A stretch of DNA of 40,780 nucleotides from positions 1-40,780 of the forward strand of contig CAZMLE010000033.1 in NCBI GenBank assembly GCA_964567045.1, in the 5' to 3' direction. A program made the position numbers and the translations under genes. The notes under the pieces were generated by a model. The model had not been told where the DNA came from and ran no database searches. It worked only from the letters and a program-made list of their open reading frames with translations. The stretch comes from JAFNGF01 sp964567045 (GTDB lineage: Bacteria > Planctomycetota > Phycisphaerae > Sedimentisphaerales > Anaerobacaceae). Position 1 is the stretch's first letter. Each line of letters opens with the position of its first letter. Below are positions 7,605 to 14,830 of this stretch, one piece after another.

Positions 7605-8509
7605 TGTTCTTCGTCGGCCCGTTCCAGAACCTCAAGTATCTTGCTGAACGCGTTGCGTACCTGGGTGTAGTCGCGTACGTCGACCGTGAACCGGCCGTCC
7701 GCATTGGGGGATGAAACGACGTGACCATCGGAAAAAAGAATGTTCGCGAATCTCTGCCGGTGGTGGGTGCGCGGCTTCACATTCCACTGCGCCAAATCTG
7801 GAGGACACAGGAACATGGTATCGATGGCCAAGGCGCGAACCGGCCACCCGTTGCGGTTCTTGCCCAGGTTGCCGAGCGCGATGTGGCCCAAGGGCGGGTC
7901 TGGCGCGTTGCGCTCGTCAAATAGGCGCGTTACCGAGGCGTGACGGTAGTAGTAGCTGCACTGGGCTTGGGCTGTGCCCACCTTGGCCAGCTCACCATCG
8001 GCAAAAACTTTCTGGTCGGGATCAGGGCAGAATAGGACCTTAGGCTGCTCGGACAGGTGCTCTCGTAGCAGTAAGCCCAAACCGACCGGTTTGCCACTCA
8101 TTAGTGAGATCAGGCTGGTCGGCGCGCCCGTGGAAGGGTAGAAGTCGGCCGGCGACAGAAAGGGCGGCGCTTTGGGGCCGAAGGGGATGCTGTCGTTGTA
8201 CTCAACGGCGTAGGAATGGATGGCCACCCCGATCTGACGCAGGTTCGACAAGCAGGCGATTTTCCGAGCCGACGCCCGTCCTGACGCCAGCGCCGGGACC
8301 AGCACCCCCATGAGAACGGCTACAATCCCGATGACCACCAGCAACTCGACTAGCGTAAAAGCACCGTCGCCCGTGACCCGTCGCCCGTGACCCGACCAAC
8401 GAGCCCCAAGCCCGTCCCGGCTCGGCACGGGGGGGCGAGCGACGAGCGACGAGCGACGAGCGACGGGCGACGAGCGACGGATTTTCAATTGTCGATTTTC
8501 AATTGTCAA
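7601..8509 (-). CDS. Type II secretion/type IV pilin-like pseudopilin (DUF1559-style)
   Basis: This 302-residue protein carries the prepilin motif AFTLVELLVVIGIVAVL (F51 onward), then an N-terminal helix and SNLRQIGVAIHSYAVEYND. The C-terminal part shows ILFSDGHV, typical of the planctomycete family that pairs a prepilin helix with an H-X9-DG-type domain. It should be cleaved by a prepilin peptidase before F51 and assembled into or near a type II secretion-like machine. The leader is about 50 residues, longer than usual, and is built entirely from repeat sequence (8365-8519). The start used is a TTG inside the AATTG repeat, overlapping the previous stop by 11 bases. A start closer to the prepilin motif cannot be excluded. 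Confidence 0.8.
   Translation of the reverse strand: MTIENRQLKIRRSSPVARRSSLVARPPVPSRDGLGARWSGHGRRVTGDGAFTLVELLVVIGIVAVLMGVLVPALASGRASARKIACLSNLRQIGVAIHSYAVEYNDSIPFGPKAPPFLSPADFYPSTGAPTSLISLMSGKPVGLGLLLREHLSEQPKVLFCPDPDQKVFADGELAKVGTAQAQCSYYYRHASVTRLFDERNAPDPPLGHIALGNLGKNRNGWPVRALAIDTMFLCPPDLAQWNVKPRTHHRQRFANILFSDGHVVSSPNADGRFTVDVRDYTQVRNAFSKILEVLERADEEQ
8365..8480. repeat. CGAGCGACGAGCGACGG tandem repeat forming the prepilin leader
   Basis: GTGACCCGTCGCCC-type units (8365-8395) and CGAGCGACGAGCGACG units (8435-8480) flank a CCGTCCCGGCTCGGCACGGG palindrome. It is translated on the minus strand as the Arg/Ser-rich leader before the prepilin motif. The same units occur at 7274-7342. Confidence 0.75.
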
Positions 8510-8536
8510 TTGTCAATTTCCCAAGTCCAAGCCAGG
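8482..8536. repeat. AATTG-type repeat spanning a gene junction
   Basis: Tandem CAATTGTCAATT units hold both the TGA stop of the dockerin-type gene and the TTG start used for the pseudopilin gene. On the minus strand this copy closely matches the copy inside the FtsX-like gene at 24668-24719, including a 17-base shared flank beginning TGGACTTGGG. Confidence 0.8.
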
Positions 8537-9374
8537 ATTCCACCAATATCGTCAAGTCCTCCATATTCACACACCCATCACCCGTTAGGTCGGTCGTCGT
8601 CTCCGTACATGACAGCCACTCCTGAGCCATCACTGCGAAGTCTTCCAGATTCACGGACGAGTCCCCCGTGAAGTCCAGCCCAGGCGGCGACTTCGTCAGG
8701 CGAACGTTGTCCAGGTCCCAGTATCCACCGGCCTTTCCGGTATCTGGATCGAGGTCTGCCAGGGTGAGTATGGAAACCAACTGCACGCCGATATTCTTGC
8801 CGGCCCATGGATTGGTGGGCCTCACTTGCGGAAGATCCAACTGGACGTCATTAAAGTGCTTGACGTAGCCGGTGTCTGAGTCGTACATAAAAGTCGTCGC
8901 CCCTACCGTGACCTTCTTGTTCTCGGCGTCGCAGTAATACAAACGGATTTCAATGGGGACATCATCTTTCATATTGCCGCCGCCGCCGATGATTCCCACC
9001 GTGAGGCGGTAGGATTGTCCAACCTCGAAGGTGGCCGTCAGATCCTGGAACAACTCGACCTCCGGGACCGCGAACAACCACACTGCCTGGTTCCCATCGC
9101 AGTTGTCGATGTGGTCAGGGTCTGTAGGAGCGACATTCAGAAATACGCCCGTTAGCTGGCTCCAGAAGAACCCGCCGCTCTCGTCATACCACCACGGCGT
9201 TGGCGACTTCTGCCAGGAGTCAATGTCAACACTCACGAAAGCGGTTTCCGGCAACTCGAATGACGCATTGGGGATAGACAGAGGCGCAGAGGCACACAGG
9301 CACACAGGCACACAGGCACATAGGAACAGAGATACTTTGTGCCTTTGTGCCTTTGCCACTTTGTGCCTCTTCAA
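8499..9374 (-). CDS. Secreted protein with C-terminal dockerin-like calcium motifs
   Basis: This 291-residue protein has a signal-peptide-like N-terminus, a jelly-roll-like body resembling carbohydrate-binding modules (SIPNASFELPE to YWDLDNVRL, about residues 32-222), and two dockerin-type loops, DFTGDSSVNLEDF and DLTGDGCVNMEDL (about 234-280). Planctomycetes carry this C-terminus on many secreted proteins. The N-terminus (MKRHKVAKAQRHKV, then a hydrophobic Cys/Val/Leu stretch) is encoded by a tandem GGCACA repeat, as are the last residues by an AATTG repeat, so both ends are repeat-derived. The start is a TTG at 9372-9374 and no ATG is available. Function is probably cell surface or polysaccharide binding. 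Confidence 0.75.
   Translation of the reverse strand: MKRHKVAKAQRHKVSLFLCACVPVCLCASAPLSIPNASFELPETAFVSVDIDSWQKSPTPWWYDESGGFFWSQLTGVFLNVAPTDPDHIDNCDGNQAVWLFAVPEVELFQDLTATFEVGQSYRLTVGIIGGGGNMKDDVPIEIRLYYCDAENKKVTVGATTFMYDSDTGYVKHFNDVQLDLPQVRPTNPWAGKNIGVQLVSILTLADLDPDTGKAGGYWDLDNVRLTKSPPGLDFTGDSSVNLEDFAVMAQEWLSCTETTTDLTGDGCVNMEDLTILVESWLGLGKLTIDN
9280..9370. repeat. GGCACACAGGCACA / TTTGTGCC repeat encoding a signal peptide
   Basis: Tandem GGCACACA units (9290-9320) and TTTGTGCC units (9335-9368) form an imperfect inverted pair. Read on the minus strand they give the basic and hydrophobic parts of the signal peptide of the dockerin-type protein. Confidence 0.8.
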
Positions 9375-9385
9375 TCTTGCTTTAC

Positions 9386-10696
9386 TCAGTCGCTTCGAAC
9401 ATCATAGCATAATAGAACATCGGCATGGCGGATATATAGCCTGCCGTCAGAAATAACCGGGTGTGGCCAGCCATTGCCGCTCATCCCTTGCCGCTTGGGC
9501 AGACTAAACGTGCTCTTGAGATTATAGCTCTGGGGATTGGCCTCGATAAGGGCCACGACGTTGTTTTCGTAGCGGAAGTACAGGTGGCCGTCAGCGTAGA
9601 GCACACCCGCTGATCCGCCGCCAGGCTGCTCTTGCTGCCACATTACTTTACCGGTCCTCATTTCGATGCAGGTTGGCTTGCCCTCGCCGTGGCCATGCCC
9701 GCCATAAATATAATCGCCGACCCGGACGAAGCCGCCATGATGGTTCTGAAAAATGTTGGCATTAAGAAAATAAACCTCTTCAGTCTTGACACCGCTGTCG
9801 TTGCTCGCGAGCTTCAAAAGCGCAGCGCCGGCACCATAAGCGGTGGAACAAAATACGTATTCACCGCGCACAACGGGAGTTGGGATGTTGGCGGTCGAGT
9901 TGGCTATTTTGTTGTATCCCCAGAGGAATCTGCCGTCTTTTGCCGAGACACCTATCAGTCCTTTGTTGGTCAACTGTATATACTGCCGGACGCCCGCCGC
10001 CTCAGCCGGGACGACAGACGAATAGCCTGCCTCATCCATTCCCTTTCGGCCGATGTCAGGCATAGAACATTTCCAGACAAGCTCTCCGGTCTTTTTATTG
10101 AGTGCGACCATCACGGCATCGCGGCCGCCGGGCGTGCACAAGAGTTTATCCCCATCGACCAGTGGCGATTCACTGTATTTCCAGCCGGGATTTTTGCCGG
10201 CGAAGTCTCTTACCAGATTCTTTTGCCAAAGCACTTCGCCGGTATCTGCGTTGACACAAACCACATCGCCACTGGTGCCGATGGCATAGATCAGGTCCCC
10301 ATCGACCGTTGGCGTGCAGCGCGGACCATCATCGTGCGGCGGTCCCACCTCAGCCCGCCACAACCGGCGACGTGTGACAAGATCATAGGCGATAACGCAC
10401 TGGATCTTTATGCCGGAGCCTTGGCCAGGAATGTCACCCATGGTATAGAGCTTGCCGTCCACGATTGCTACGCTGGAATAGCCGATCCCCAGCCCGGTGA
10501 TTTCCCAGAGAAGTTTTGGCCCGCCCTCCGGCCATTTGCTTAAGATGCCGGTTTCTGAGCATATCCCGTCACGGTTAGGCCCACGCCATTGGGGCCAATC
10601 TGCCGCCCGGACGGCACAGTGATAAGCCGGTTCAATTAAGCATAGTCCAAGACCAAAAGCTGCCAAGCGTAGATAGTTTCCAACTGCCTCTGACAT
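9386..10696 (-). CDS. Secreted PQQ-like beta-propeller protein (propeller A)
   Basis: This 436-residue protein has a signal peptide (residues 1-32, ending AVRAA) and then DWPQWRGPNRDG, the entry signature of planctomycete PQQ-like/BamB-like propellers. Repeating blades follow, with motifs such as VNADTGEVLWQKN and NKKTGELVWK. No CxxCH haem site or classical quinoprotein vicinal Cys pair is apparent, so enzymatic PQQ use is not supported. The ATG at 10694-10696 is preceded by GGAAAGG; a TTG at 10714 is the alternative. Its N-terminal layout aligns residue for residue with the next gene upstream (signature at residue 33 in both), so these are tandem paralogues. Confidence 0.88.
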   Translation of the reverse strand: MSEAVGNYLRLAAFGLGLCLIEPAYHCAVRAADWPQWRGPNRDGICSETGILSKWPEGGPKLLWEITGLGIGYSSVAIVDGKLYTMGDIPGQGSGIKIQCVIAYDLVTRRRLWRAEVGPPHDDGPRCTPTVDGDLIYAIGTSGDVVCVNADTGEVLWQKNLVRDFAGKNPGWKYSESPLVDGDKLLCTPGGRDAVMVALNKKTGELVWKCSMPDIGRKGMDEAGYSSVVPAEAAGVRQYIQLTNKGLIGVSAKDGRFLWGYNKIANSTANIPTPVVRGEYVFCSTAYGAGAALLKLASNDSGVKTEEVYFLNANIFQNHHGGFVRVGDYIYGGHGHGEGKPTCIEMRTGKVMWQQEQPGGGSAGVLYADGHLYFRYENNVVALIEANPQSYNLKSTFSLPKRQGMSGNGWPHPVISDGRLYIRHADVLLCYDVRSD

Positions 10697-10727
10697 TGCG
10701 GTGGCCTTTCCCAAAAAATAGTGCAGA

Positions 10728-10763
10728 CCCCCGCGTCTTCCTGTCGGAAGACAGGAGCGGGGG
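10728..10763. repeat. CCCCCGC...GCGGGGGCTAAA hairpin
   Basis: CCCCCGC (10728-10734) pairs with GCGGGGG (10757-10763), and an inner GTCTTC/GAAGAC stem sits between them. It lies between two tandem propeller genes. The same element, followed by CTAAATATT, occurs at 14779-14813, and a coding version at 27477-27510. It may act as a transcript-processing or termination hairpin. Confidence 0.8.
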
Positions 10764-10773
10764 CTAAATATTT

Positions 10774-10795
10774 ATCCGCCAAACGGACGGCGGAT
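10774..10795. repeat. ATCCGCC...GGCGGAT hairpin at the end of propeller B
   Basis: ATCCGCC (10774-10780) and GGCGGAT (10789-10795) form a perfect 7-bp stem. It abuts the stop codon of the propeller gene, whose TAA lies in the adjoining GCTAAAT. Related copies are at 13000-13043 and 21833-21854. Confidence 0.75.
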
Positions 10796-12034
10796 TTAGC
10801 TGCGGACATCAAGACACACCAGGTCGCCTTTGGCGTTTCGGGCGTAGATTCGGCCGTTCGCTAAGACGGGCACCGTCCAGCACTTGCCTGTTAAGATTTG
10901 CGCCGATGCGAGCTGCTCAAACTTTTCGGGCGAAGCCTTTGCAATAACCAACTTACCGCTTTCACCAAGGGCAATCAGCTTGCCGTCGGCGACCATAAGT
11001 GAACCTGTACCCAATCCTGCCTGCGACCATTTAACCTGCCCGGTCTTGTGGTCAAGACACGTAAGTTTCCCTCCTCCGCCGACTTGTCCATTGAAGCCGT
11101 AGATATATCCTTCCCACAGCACGCAGCTATTAGCGTGATTGCTCATGTTCTTATTGCGCCAAATCTCGGTAACACCATCCTGCTGGATTTTCAGAAGTGC
11201 ACAGCCCTTATTGTAACCGGAGCAAACAAACATAGTGTCACCGGAAACGATCGGGTCGGAAGCGTTGATGTCATAGCTGCTTTTCCACGGATGTCGCAAG
11301 ATTATTTTCCCGGTGGAGGCCGCCACAACGACCATCTCATTGGCTGTCATTATGGCTGCACATTTCTGGGCCCCGACATTGAAAGCGACGGCGGTAGCAT
11401 ACGAAGCCGGGGCCTTGCCGTTTTCCCACGCCACTTTGCCGTCTGCCTTGTTCAGTGCTATGCCGTTAGTGCCGGCGTTAAGAATAATCAAATTGTCAAT
11501 TACTCGCGGAGAGCTGGCAAAGTACCAAGTTGGATGTTTAATGCCCTGTTCTTTAACGATATTTCGGTGCCAGAGGACATCGCCCGTGTCCGCCCGGAAG
11601 CAGACAACGTCGCCGTTTTTGCTGAAGGTGTAAACAACGCCCGCCTCTACAGTCGGTGTGGCGGAAGGACCACCTTCGTGGTCTGTATCAAATAAAGGAC
11701 ACGGATAGGATTTCTTCCATATTTCTTTGCCGGTTTCGGCATCGAAGCAGTAGAGTATATCCTTGTCGCTGATGTTGCCCATCGCGAATACCCGGCCGCC
11801 GCTTACGGCCATGGTAGAAAACCCGGTTCCGAGCGAAGCCCTCCAGAGAACTCTCGGGCCTTCAGCCGGCCAGGCTGTGCTCCAGCCCGTCTCGTTTGAG
11901 ACACCGTTGTGATTGGGTCCTCGCCAGTTGGGCCAGTCCGCCGCGACAGCTTTGCCACCACGGCCCAGGCCGAATAAGCACATTCCCAATCCAAGAGTCA
12001 CTGCAAAGGCTCTCATTGTCTTTAGCACTGCCAT
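10796..12034 (-). CDS. Secreted PQQ-like beta-propeller protein (propeller B)
   Basis: This 412-residue protein has a signal peptide (residues 1-32, hydrophobic FAVTLGLGMCLFGLG, ending AVAA) followed by DWPNWRGPNHNG and propeller blades (CFDAETGKEIWKK, CFRADTGDVLWHRN, CLDHKTGQVKWSQ). The start is set by GGAGG six bases before the ATG at 12032-12034, and a TTGACT-17-TATAAG promoter lies just upstream; longer in-frame extensions run into that promoter. It heads the minus-strand run that continues through propeller A. It probably sits in the periplasm or paryphoplasm as a scaffold or binding protein; no enzyme signature is seen. Confidence 0.9.
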   Translation of the reverse strand: MAVLKTMRAFAVTLGLGMCLFGLGRGGKAVAADWPNWRGPNHNGVSNETGWSTAWPAEGPRVLWRASLGTGFSTMAVSGGRVFAMGNISDKDILYCFDAETGKEIWKKSYPCPLFDTDHEGGPSATPTVEAGVVYTFSKNGDVVCFRADTGDVLWHRNIVKEQGIKHPTWYFASSPRVIDNLIILNAGTNGIALNKADGKVAWENGKAPASYATAVAFNVGAQKCAAIMTANEMVVVAASTGKIILRHPWKSSYDINASDPIVSGDTMFVCSGYNKGCALLKIQQDGVTEIWRNKNMSNHANSCVLWEGYIYGFNGQVGGGGKLTCLDHKTGQVKWSQAGLGTGSLMVADGKLIALGESGKLVIAKASPEKFEQLASAQILTGKCWTVPVLANGRIYARNAKGDLVCLDVRS

Positions 12035-12070
12035 AGCATACCTCCAAAAAAGCAGAATTCGATGGGTCGG

Positions 12071-12099
12071 CTTATACACTTTTCCAGCTTGAAAGTCAA
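12071..12099 (-). promoter_or_regulatory. Sigma70-type promoter of propeller B
   Basis: On the minus strand TTGACT (12099-12094) is separated by exactly 17 bases from TATAAG (12076-12071). Both boxes match five of six consensus positions. Transcription would begin near 12064, about 30 bases before the start codon at 12034. Confidence 0.75.
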
Positions 12100-12233
12100 C
12101 CCTTTTCACAGTTGTGTATTCATCATATATTTCCGTGAATGTCGGCCTTATAATCGTTGGCGTAATACCTACGATTTGTAAGTCTGCGTGTTCTGCCAAA
12201 AAACAGATGCTGTTTCAGTAGAAAGGGACGCTT

Positions 12234-12950
12234 ATGGAACTGGTCACACGTCGGAATTTCGTCAGGACTTCTGTAGCTGCCGGTGCGACTGCGGTTGCTG
12301 TTACGGCGGCCGGCATCGCAGCGCAGGGTGCTCCGGGCGAGATCCGCAAAGCTAAAAACGTCAAGATCATAGGCATTTGCTGCAGCCCTCGAAAAGGAAA
12401 GACCACAGCTGCTTCTTTGCAGGTTTGCCTGGAGGCAGCCAAGAAGGTTAGTCCTCGTATCGAGGTCGAGCTGGTCGAGCTGGCCGGCATGAAGATCGAC
12501 GGCTCATTGGCTGCCGGGCTGCCGCTTGAACCTGGTCAAAAAGATGATTTTGCCAAACTTGTCCCTAAGCTCGCTGACCCTGAAGTCGGCGGAATCGTCA
12601 TCGGTACGCCGGTCTATTTTTCCGGCATGACGTCACTTTGCAAGGCATTTCTCGATCGCTGTATTACCTTATGGCAGGACAATTTGAAGCTCAGTAACAA
12701 GGTTGCAGGTGTGCTGGCAGTTGGCGGCAGCCGCAACGGCGGTCAGGAAGTGACCATTCAATCGGTCCAGGCGGTACTCCTTTGCCAGGAGATGATCGTG
12801 GTCGGCACCAGCGGGCCGGCGCCCCGCATAGGAGCAACTGTATGGAGCGGTGACGGGGATGATGTAACCAAGGACGAGTTTGGAATGACCAAGGCCAGAG
12901 ACCTTGGCCGCCGCGTCGCCGAAGTCGCCCTGCGTCTAAAAGGCGTGTAG
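12234..12950 (+). CDS. Tat-signal flavodoxin-fold NAD(P)H-dependent FMN reductase
   Basis: This 238-residue protein starts with a twin-arginine signal (TRRNFVRTS followed by an Ala/Val-rich stretch, residues 5-33). A flavodoxin-like fold follows: VKIIGICCSPRKGKT (phosphate-binding loop for FMN, about 43-57), VIGTPVYFSGMTSLCKAFLDR, and VAGVLAVGGSRNGGQE (FMN ring loop). These match the NADPH-dependent FMN reductase/iron-sulfur flavoprotein family. Export of a flavin reductase by Tat is uncommon and would put it outside the cytoplasm. AGAAAGGGA precedes the ATG. It is divergent from propeller B and convergent with the large redox operon, so it may serve the same redox system; that link is inferred from position only. 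Confidence 0.85.
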   Translation: MELVTRRNFVRTSVAAGATAVAVTAAGIAAQGAPGEIRKAKNVKIIGICCSPRKGKTTAASLQVCLEAAKKVSPRIEVELVELAGMKIDGSLAAGLPLEPGQKDDFAKLVPKLADPEVGGIVIGTPVYFSGMTSLCKAFLDRCITLWQDNLKLSNKVAGVLAVGGSRNGGQEVTIQSVQAVLLCQEMIVVGTSGPAPRIGATVWSGDGDDVTKDEFGMTKARDLGRRVAEVALRLKGV

Positions 12951-12999
12951 GGATGTAATCACGGGCGCAAGAACCTGCGGTGAAACCGCAGTGGGAAAA

Positions 13000-13043
13000 C
13001 CCCCAAATAAATCCGCCATGTGTCTGGCGGATAAATTTGGGGG
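13000..13043. terminator. Strong hairpin between convergent genes (ATCCGCC repeat family)
   Basis: CCCCCAAAT..ATCCGCC (13000-13017) pairs with GGCGGAT..ATTTGGGGG (13026-13043), 16 of 18 positions, with an eight-base loop. It lies between the ends of two convergent genes and could terminate both. It is also a repeat copy: its centre almost matches 21833-21860, which lies inside a coding region. Confidence 0.6.
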
Positions 13044-13075
13044 CTAAATATCTCTCGACTGCGCTCGAGACGGGT

Positions 13076-14755
13076 TTAGCCCCGCAATTTATTGCGGGGT
13101 TCCCGCGTTCCACGCGGGGTCTTGAATGACAATGCTCCGGTGGGGCAGGCCGCCGCACATTGCCGGGCGGCAGTTTTGAGAGTCTCGGAGAGCTGCTCGC
13201 CAAAGGGCACTGCAACGCGAACATCAAAACCACGACCGACGAATGTCAGCCCGGGCCTTTCGCCGGCCTGAGCAGCAATCTTTATGCACAGACCGCACTT
13301 TATACATTTGCCGGGCTCGTAACGAAGGACGGAGGACGGAGAACGGAGGACAGATAAGGCAGGACGGTTTTCAGTCCTCTGCCCTCTGTCGTCTGTCCTC
13401 TGTCTTCCGTCTTCTGTCTTCTGATTCTTATACCGGCTCGGCCTGGCTTCATACTCCTGGGCATATTGTCTTAGTTTGCAGCCCTCAGCCTTTCGGCAGT
13501 CACAATGCAGACAGCGCGCCGACTCACTTTCAGCCTGCTCGTGGGTGAGTCCGTCACCCCCTTGTGACAGTGTCACGCGTGGAGCGGTGCTGGCCCCAGC
13601 CACAAACTGCTGTATTTCTTCATCGCTGAGTTTGCCAATATGAGTGTTAAATGCCTTGGCTGGCCGTGTCACCTCTTGGCCGGATAGATATTCACCGATA
13701 GACACGGCTGCTTCCTTGCCGTCCGCCACCGCCCGAACCGTGAGCCTGCGTGCCCGCACCGTATCTCCGCCGGCAAATACGCCCGGCAGACTTGTCTGGT
13801 AAGTTCCGGCATCTATCACGATACCGTGTGGGCCTGTCTCCAGGCCCAGGCGTTCAGCATCGCCAGGATGCAATTGCCCAACTGCTATGAACACCGCATC
13901 GAAGTCTCGGCGTAACTGGCTCAATGAAAATATCTGATCTATGCGCGTTTGGCCTTGGAATTTCACGCCCAATCTCTCAATTAGACTGATTTCCTTATCC
14001 AATATATTTGTCGGAAGCTTTTCCTGCGGAACGGAATATCGCAGCGCGCCGCCCGGTTTTTCGCGCTGGTCAAAAACGGTGCAGTCATATCCCTGCTGCC
14101 GGAGGTAGTAAGCAGCGGCTAATCCGGCCGGTCCCGCTCCGACAATGGCCACGCATTTATTTTTGCCCGGCGTGCAGGGCGGCAGATACGGACTTGCCGA
14201 CTGTAGGTCCACGTCCGCTACGTACCGTTTCAAAAGACAGATCGAGACGGCCCCGTCGAATTGTGCCCGCCGACAGGCCTTCTCACACGGCGCCGGACAA
14301 ATCCGTCCCAACACAGCAGGCAGGGCAATATCTTTCTTTACCGTGGCAATAGCGTCATGAAGATCACCGGCAGCAATGTGGCGTATCATCAGCGGAATAT
14401 TCATCCCAGCAGGACAGGTGACCTGGCAGGGACCCATGCAATCACCCAGGTGGTCGCTCAACAGCAATTCCAAAGCCGTTTTTCTGGCTTGCCGGACCTC
14501 CTGCGAACTGGTGCAGACCCGCATCCCATCCTGAGCGATGCTTCCACAGGCCGGCACAAAAGCCTCTCTCCCCTCAATCTTGACTACGCACACCATGCAA
14601 CTGGTCGACGGTTCATAGCCTTTTGATTCCCGCAAGGCGGGGTCCCTCAAAAAGCACATTGCAGGAATGGCGATACCCAGCGTTTCAGCGGCATCAAGAA
14701 TGGTGGCGCCGCTGGGCACCTCAACCTCACGATTATCTATGATTAGCTTTGGCAT
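13076..14755 (-). CDS. [2Fe-2S]/GltD-like FAD-NAD(P) oxidoreductase with C-terminal ferredoxin
   Basis: This 559-residue protein has three parts. An N-terminal NuoG/HydA-type [2Fe-2S] domain has C34, C53, C56 and C70. A GltD-like flavoprotein (about 100-420) has Fe-S Cys at C106, C110, C114, C153, C157 and C161, an FAD loop VGAGPAG (205-211) and the second FAD motif GVFAGGDT (325-332). A C-terminal Cys-rich part carries CIKCGLC (484-490) and CAAACP (533-538). Such proteins partner NuoEF-type subunits, moving electrons between NAD(P)H and Fe-S carriers. Three repeat-derived pieces are visible: residues 37-44 inside the [2Fe-2S] loop, about 443-478 before the ferredoxin, and the last dozen residues. 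It is the last gene of the operon. Confidence 0.87.
   Translation of the reverse strand: MPKLIIDNREVEVPSGATILDAAETLGIAIPAMCFLRDPALRESKGYEPSTSCMVCVVKIEGREAFVPACGSIAQDGMRVCTSSQEVRQARKTALELLLSDHLGDCMGPCQVTCPAGMNIPLMIRHIAAGDLHDAIATVKKDIALPAVLGRICPAPCEKACRRAQFDGAVSICLLKRYVADVDLQSASPYLPPCTPGKNKCVAIVGAGPAGLAAAYYLRQQGYDCTVFDQREKPGGALRYSVPQEKLPTNILDKEISLIERLGVKFQGQTRIDQIFSLSQLRRDFDAVFIAVGQLHPGDAERLGLETGPHGIVIDAGTYQTSLPGVFAGGDTVRARRLTVRAVADGKEAAVSIGEYLSGQEVTRPAKAFNTHIGKLSDEEIQQFVAGASTAPRVTLSQGGDGLTHEQAESESARCLHCDCRKAEGCKLRQYAQEYEARPSRYKNQKTEDGRQRTDDRGQRTENRPALSVLRSPSSVLRYEPGKCIKCGLCIKIAAQAGERPGLTFVGRGFDVRVAVPFGEQLSETLKTAARQCAAACPTGALSFKTPRGTREPRNKLRG
13080..13118. repeat. CCCCGCAAT/ATTGCGGGG and CCCGCGT/ACGCGGG double palindrome
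   Basis: Two perfect stems, 13080-13099 and 13102-13118, lie back to back. They encode the last residues of the GltD-like protein, and the adjoining CTAA supplies its stop codon. Confidence 0.8.
13322..13432. repeat. GACGGAGGACGGAG / GTCCTCTGTC repeat inside the GltD-like gene
   Basis: Purine-rich GACGGAGGAC units (13327-13352) are followed by their imperfect complement, CCTCTGTCGTCTGTCC units (13375-13428). It is translated in frame into an Arg/Glu/Asp/Thr-rich linker. A second member of the family is at 30234-30345 inside a propeller gene. Confidence 0.8.
14625..14648. repeat. 24-bp in-frame palindromic insertion in the [2Fe-2S] domain
   Basis: GATTCCCGC..GCGGGGTCCC encodes RDPALRES between CFL and KGYEPSTSCMVC. 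Homologues as I recall them run directly from the Leu to the KG(Y/F)xPxTSC segment, so the palindrome appears inserted without frame loss. Confidence 0.7.
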
Positions 14756-14778
14756 CGCTTATTGAACGTTTGATAGAA

Positions 14779-14813
14779 CCCCCGCGTCTTCTTGTCGAAG
14801 ATAAGAGCGGGGG
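14779..14813. repeat. CCCCCGC...GCGGGGGCTAAA hairpin in the operon
   Basis: CCCCCGC (14779-14785) pairs with GCGGGGG (14807-14813), with an inner TCTTC..GAAGA stem. It fills the 75-base gap between the NuoEF-like fusion and the GltD-like gene. It is nearly the same as 10728-10763. Confidence 0.8.
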
Positions 14814-14830
14814 CTAAATATTATTATCTT

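Noticed and set aside
8365..8480. Possible CRISPR array
   Set aside because: The units are short, imperfect and have no spacers of regular length; no cas genes are present. The same applies to 7274-7342 and 9280-9370.
9632..10543. A 303-codon plus-strand open frame
   Set aside because: It lies wholly opposite propeller A, has no family match, and its composition is that of an antisense frame of a propeller gene.
11048..11695. A 215-codon plus-strand open frame
   Set aside because: It is opposite propeller B; the minus-strand frame has a signal peptide, ribosome binding site and promoter.
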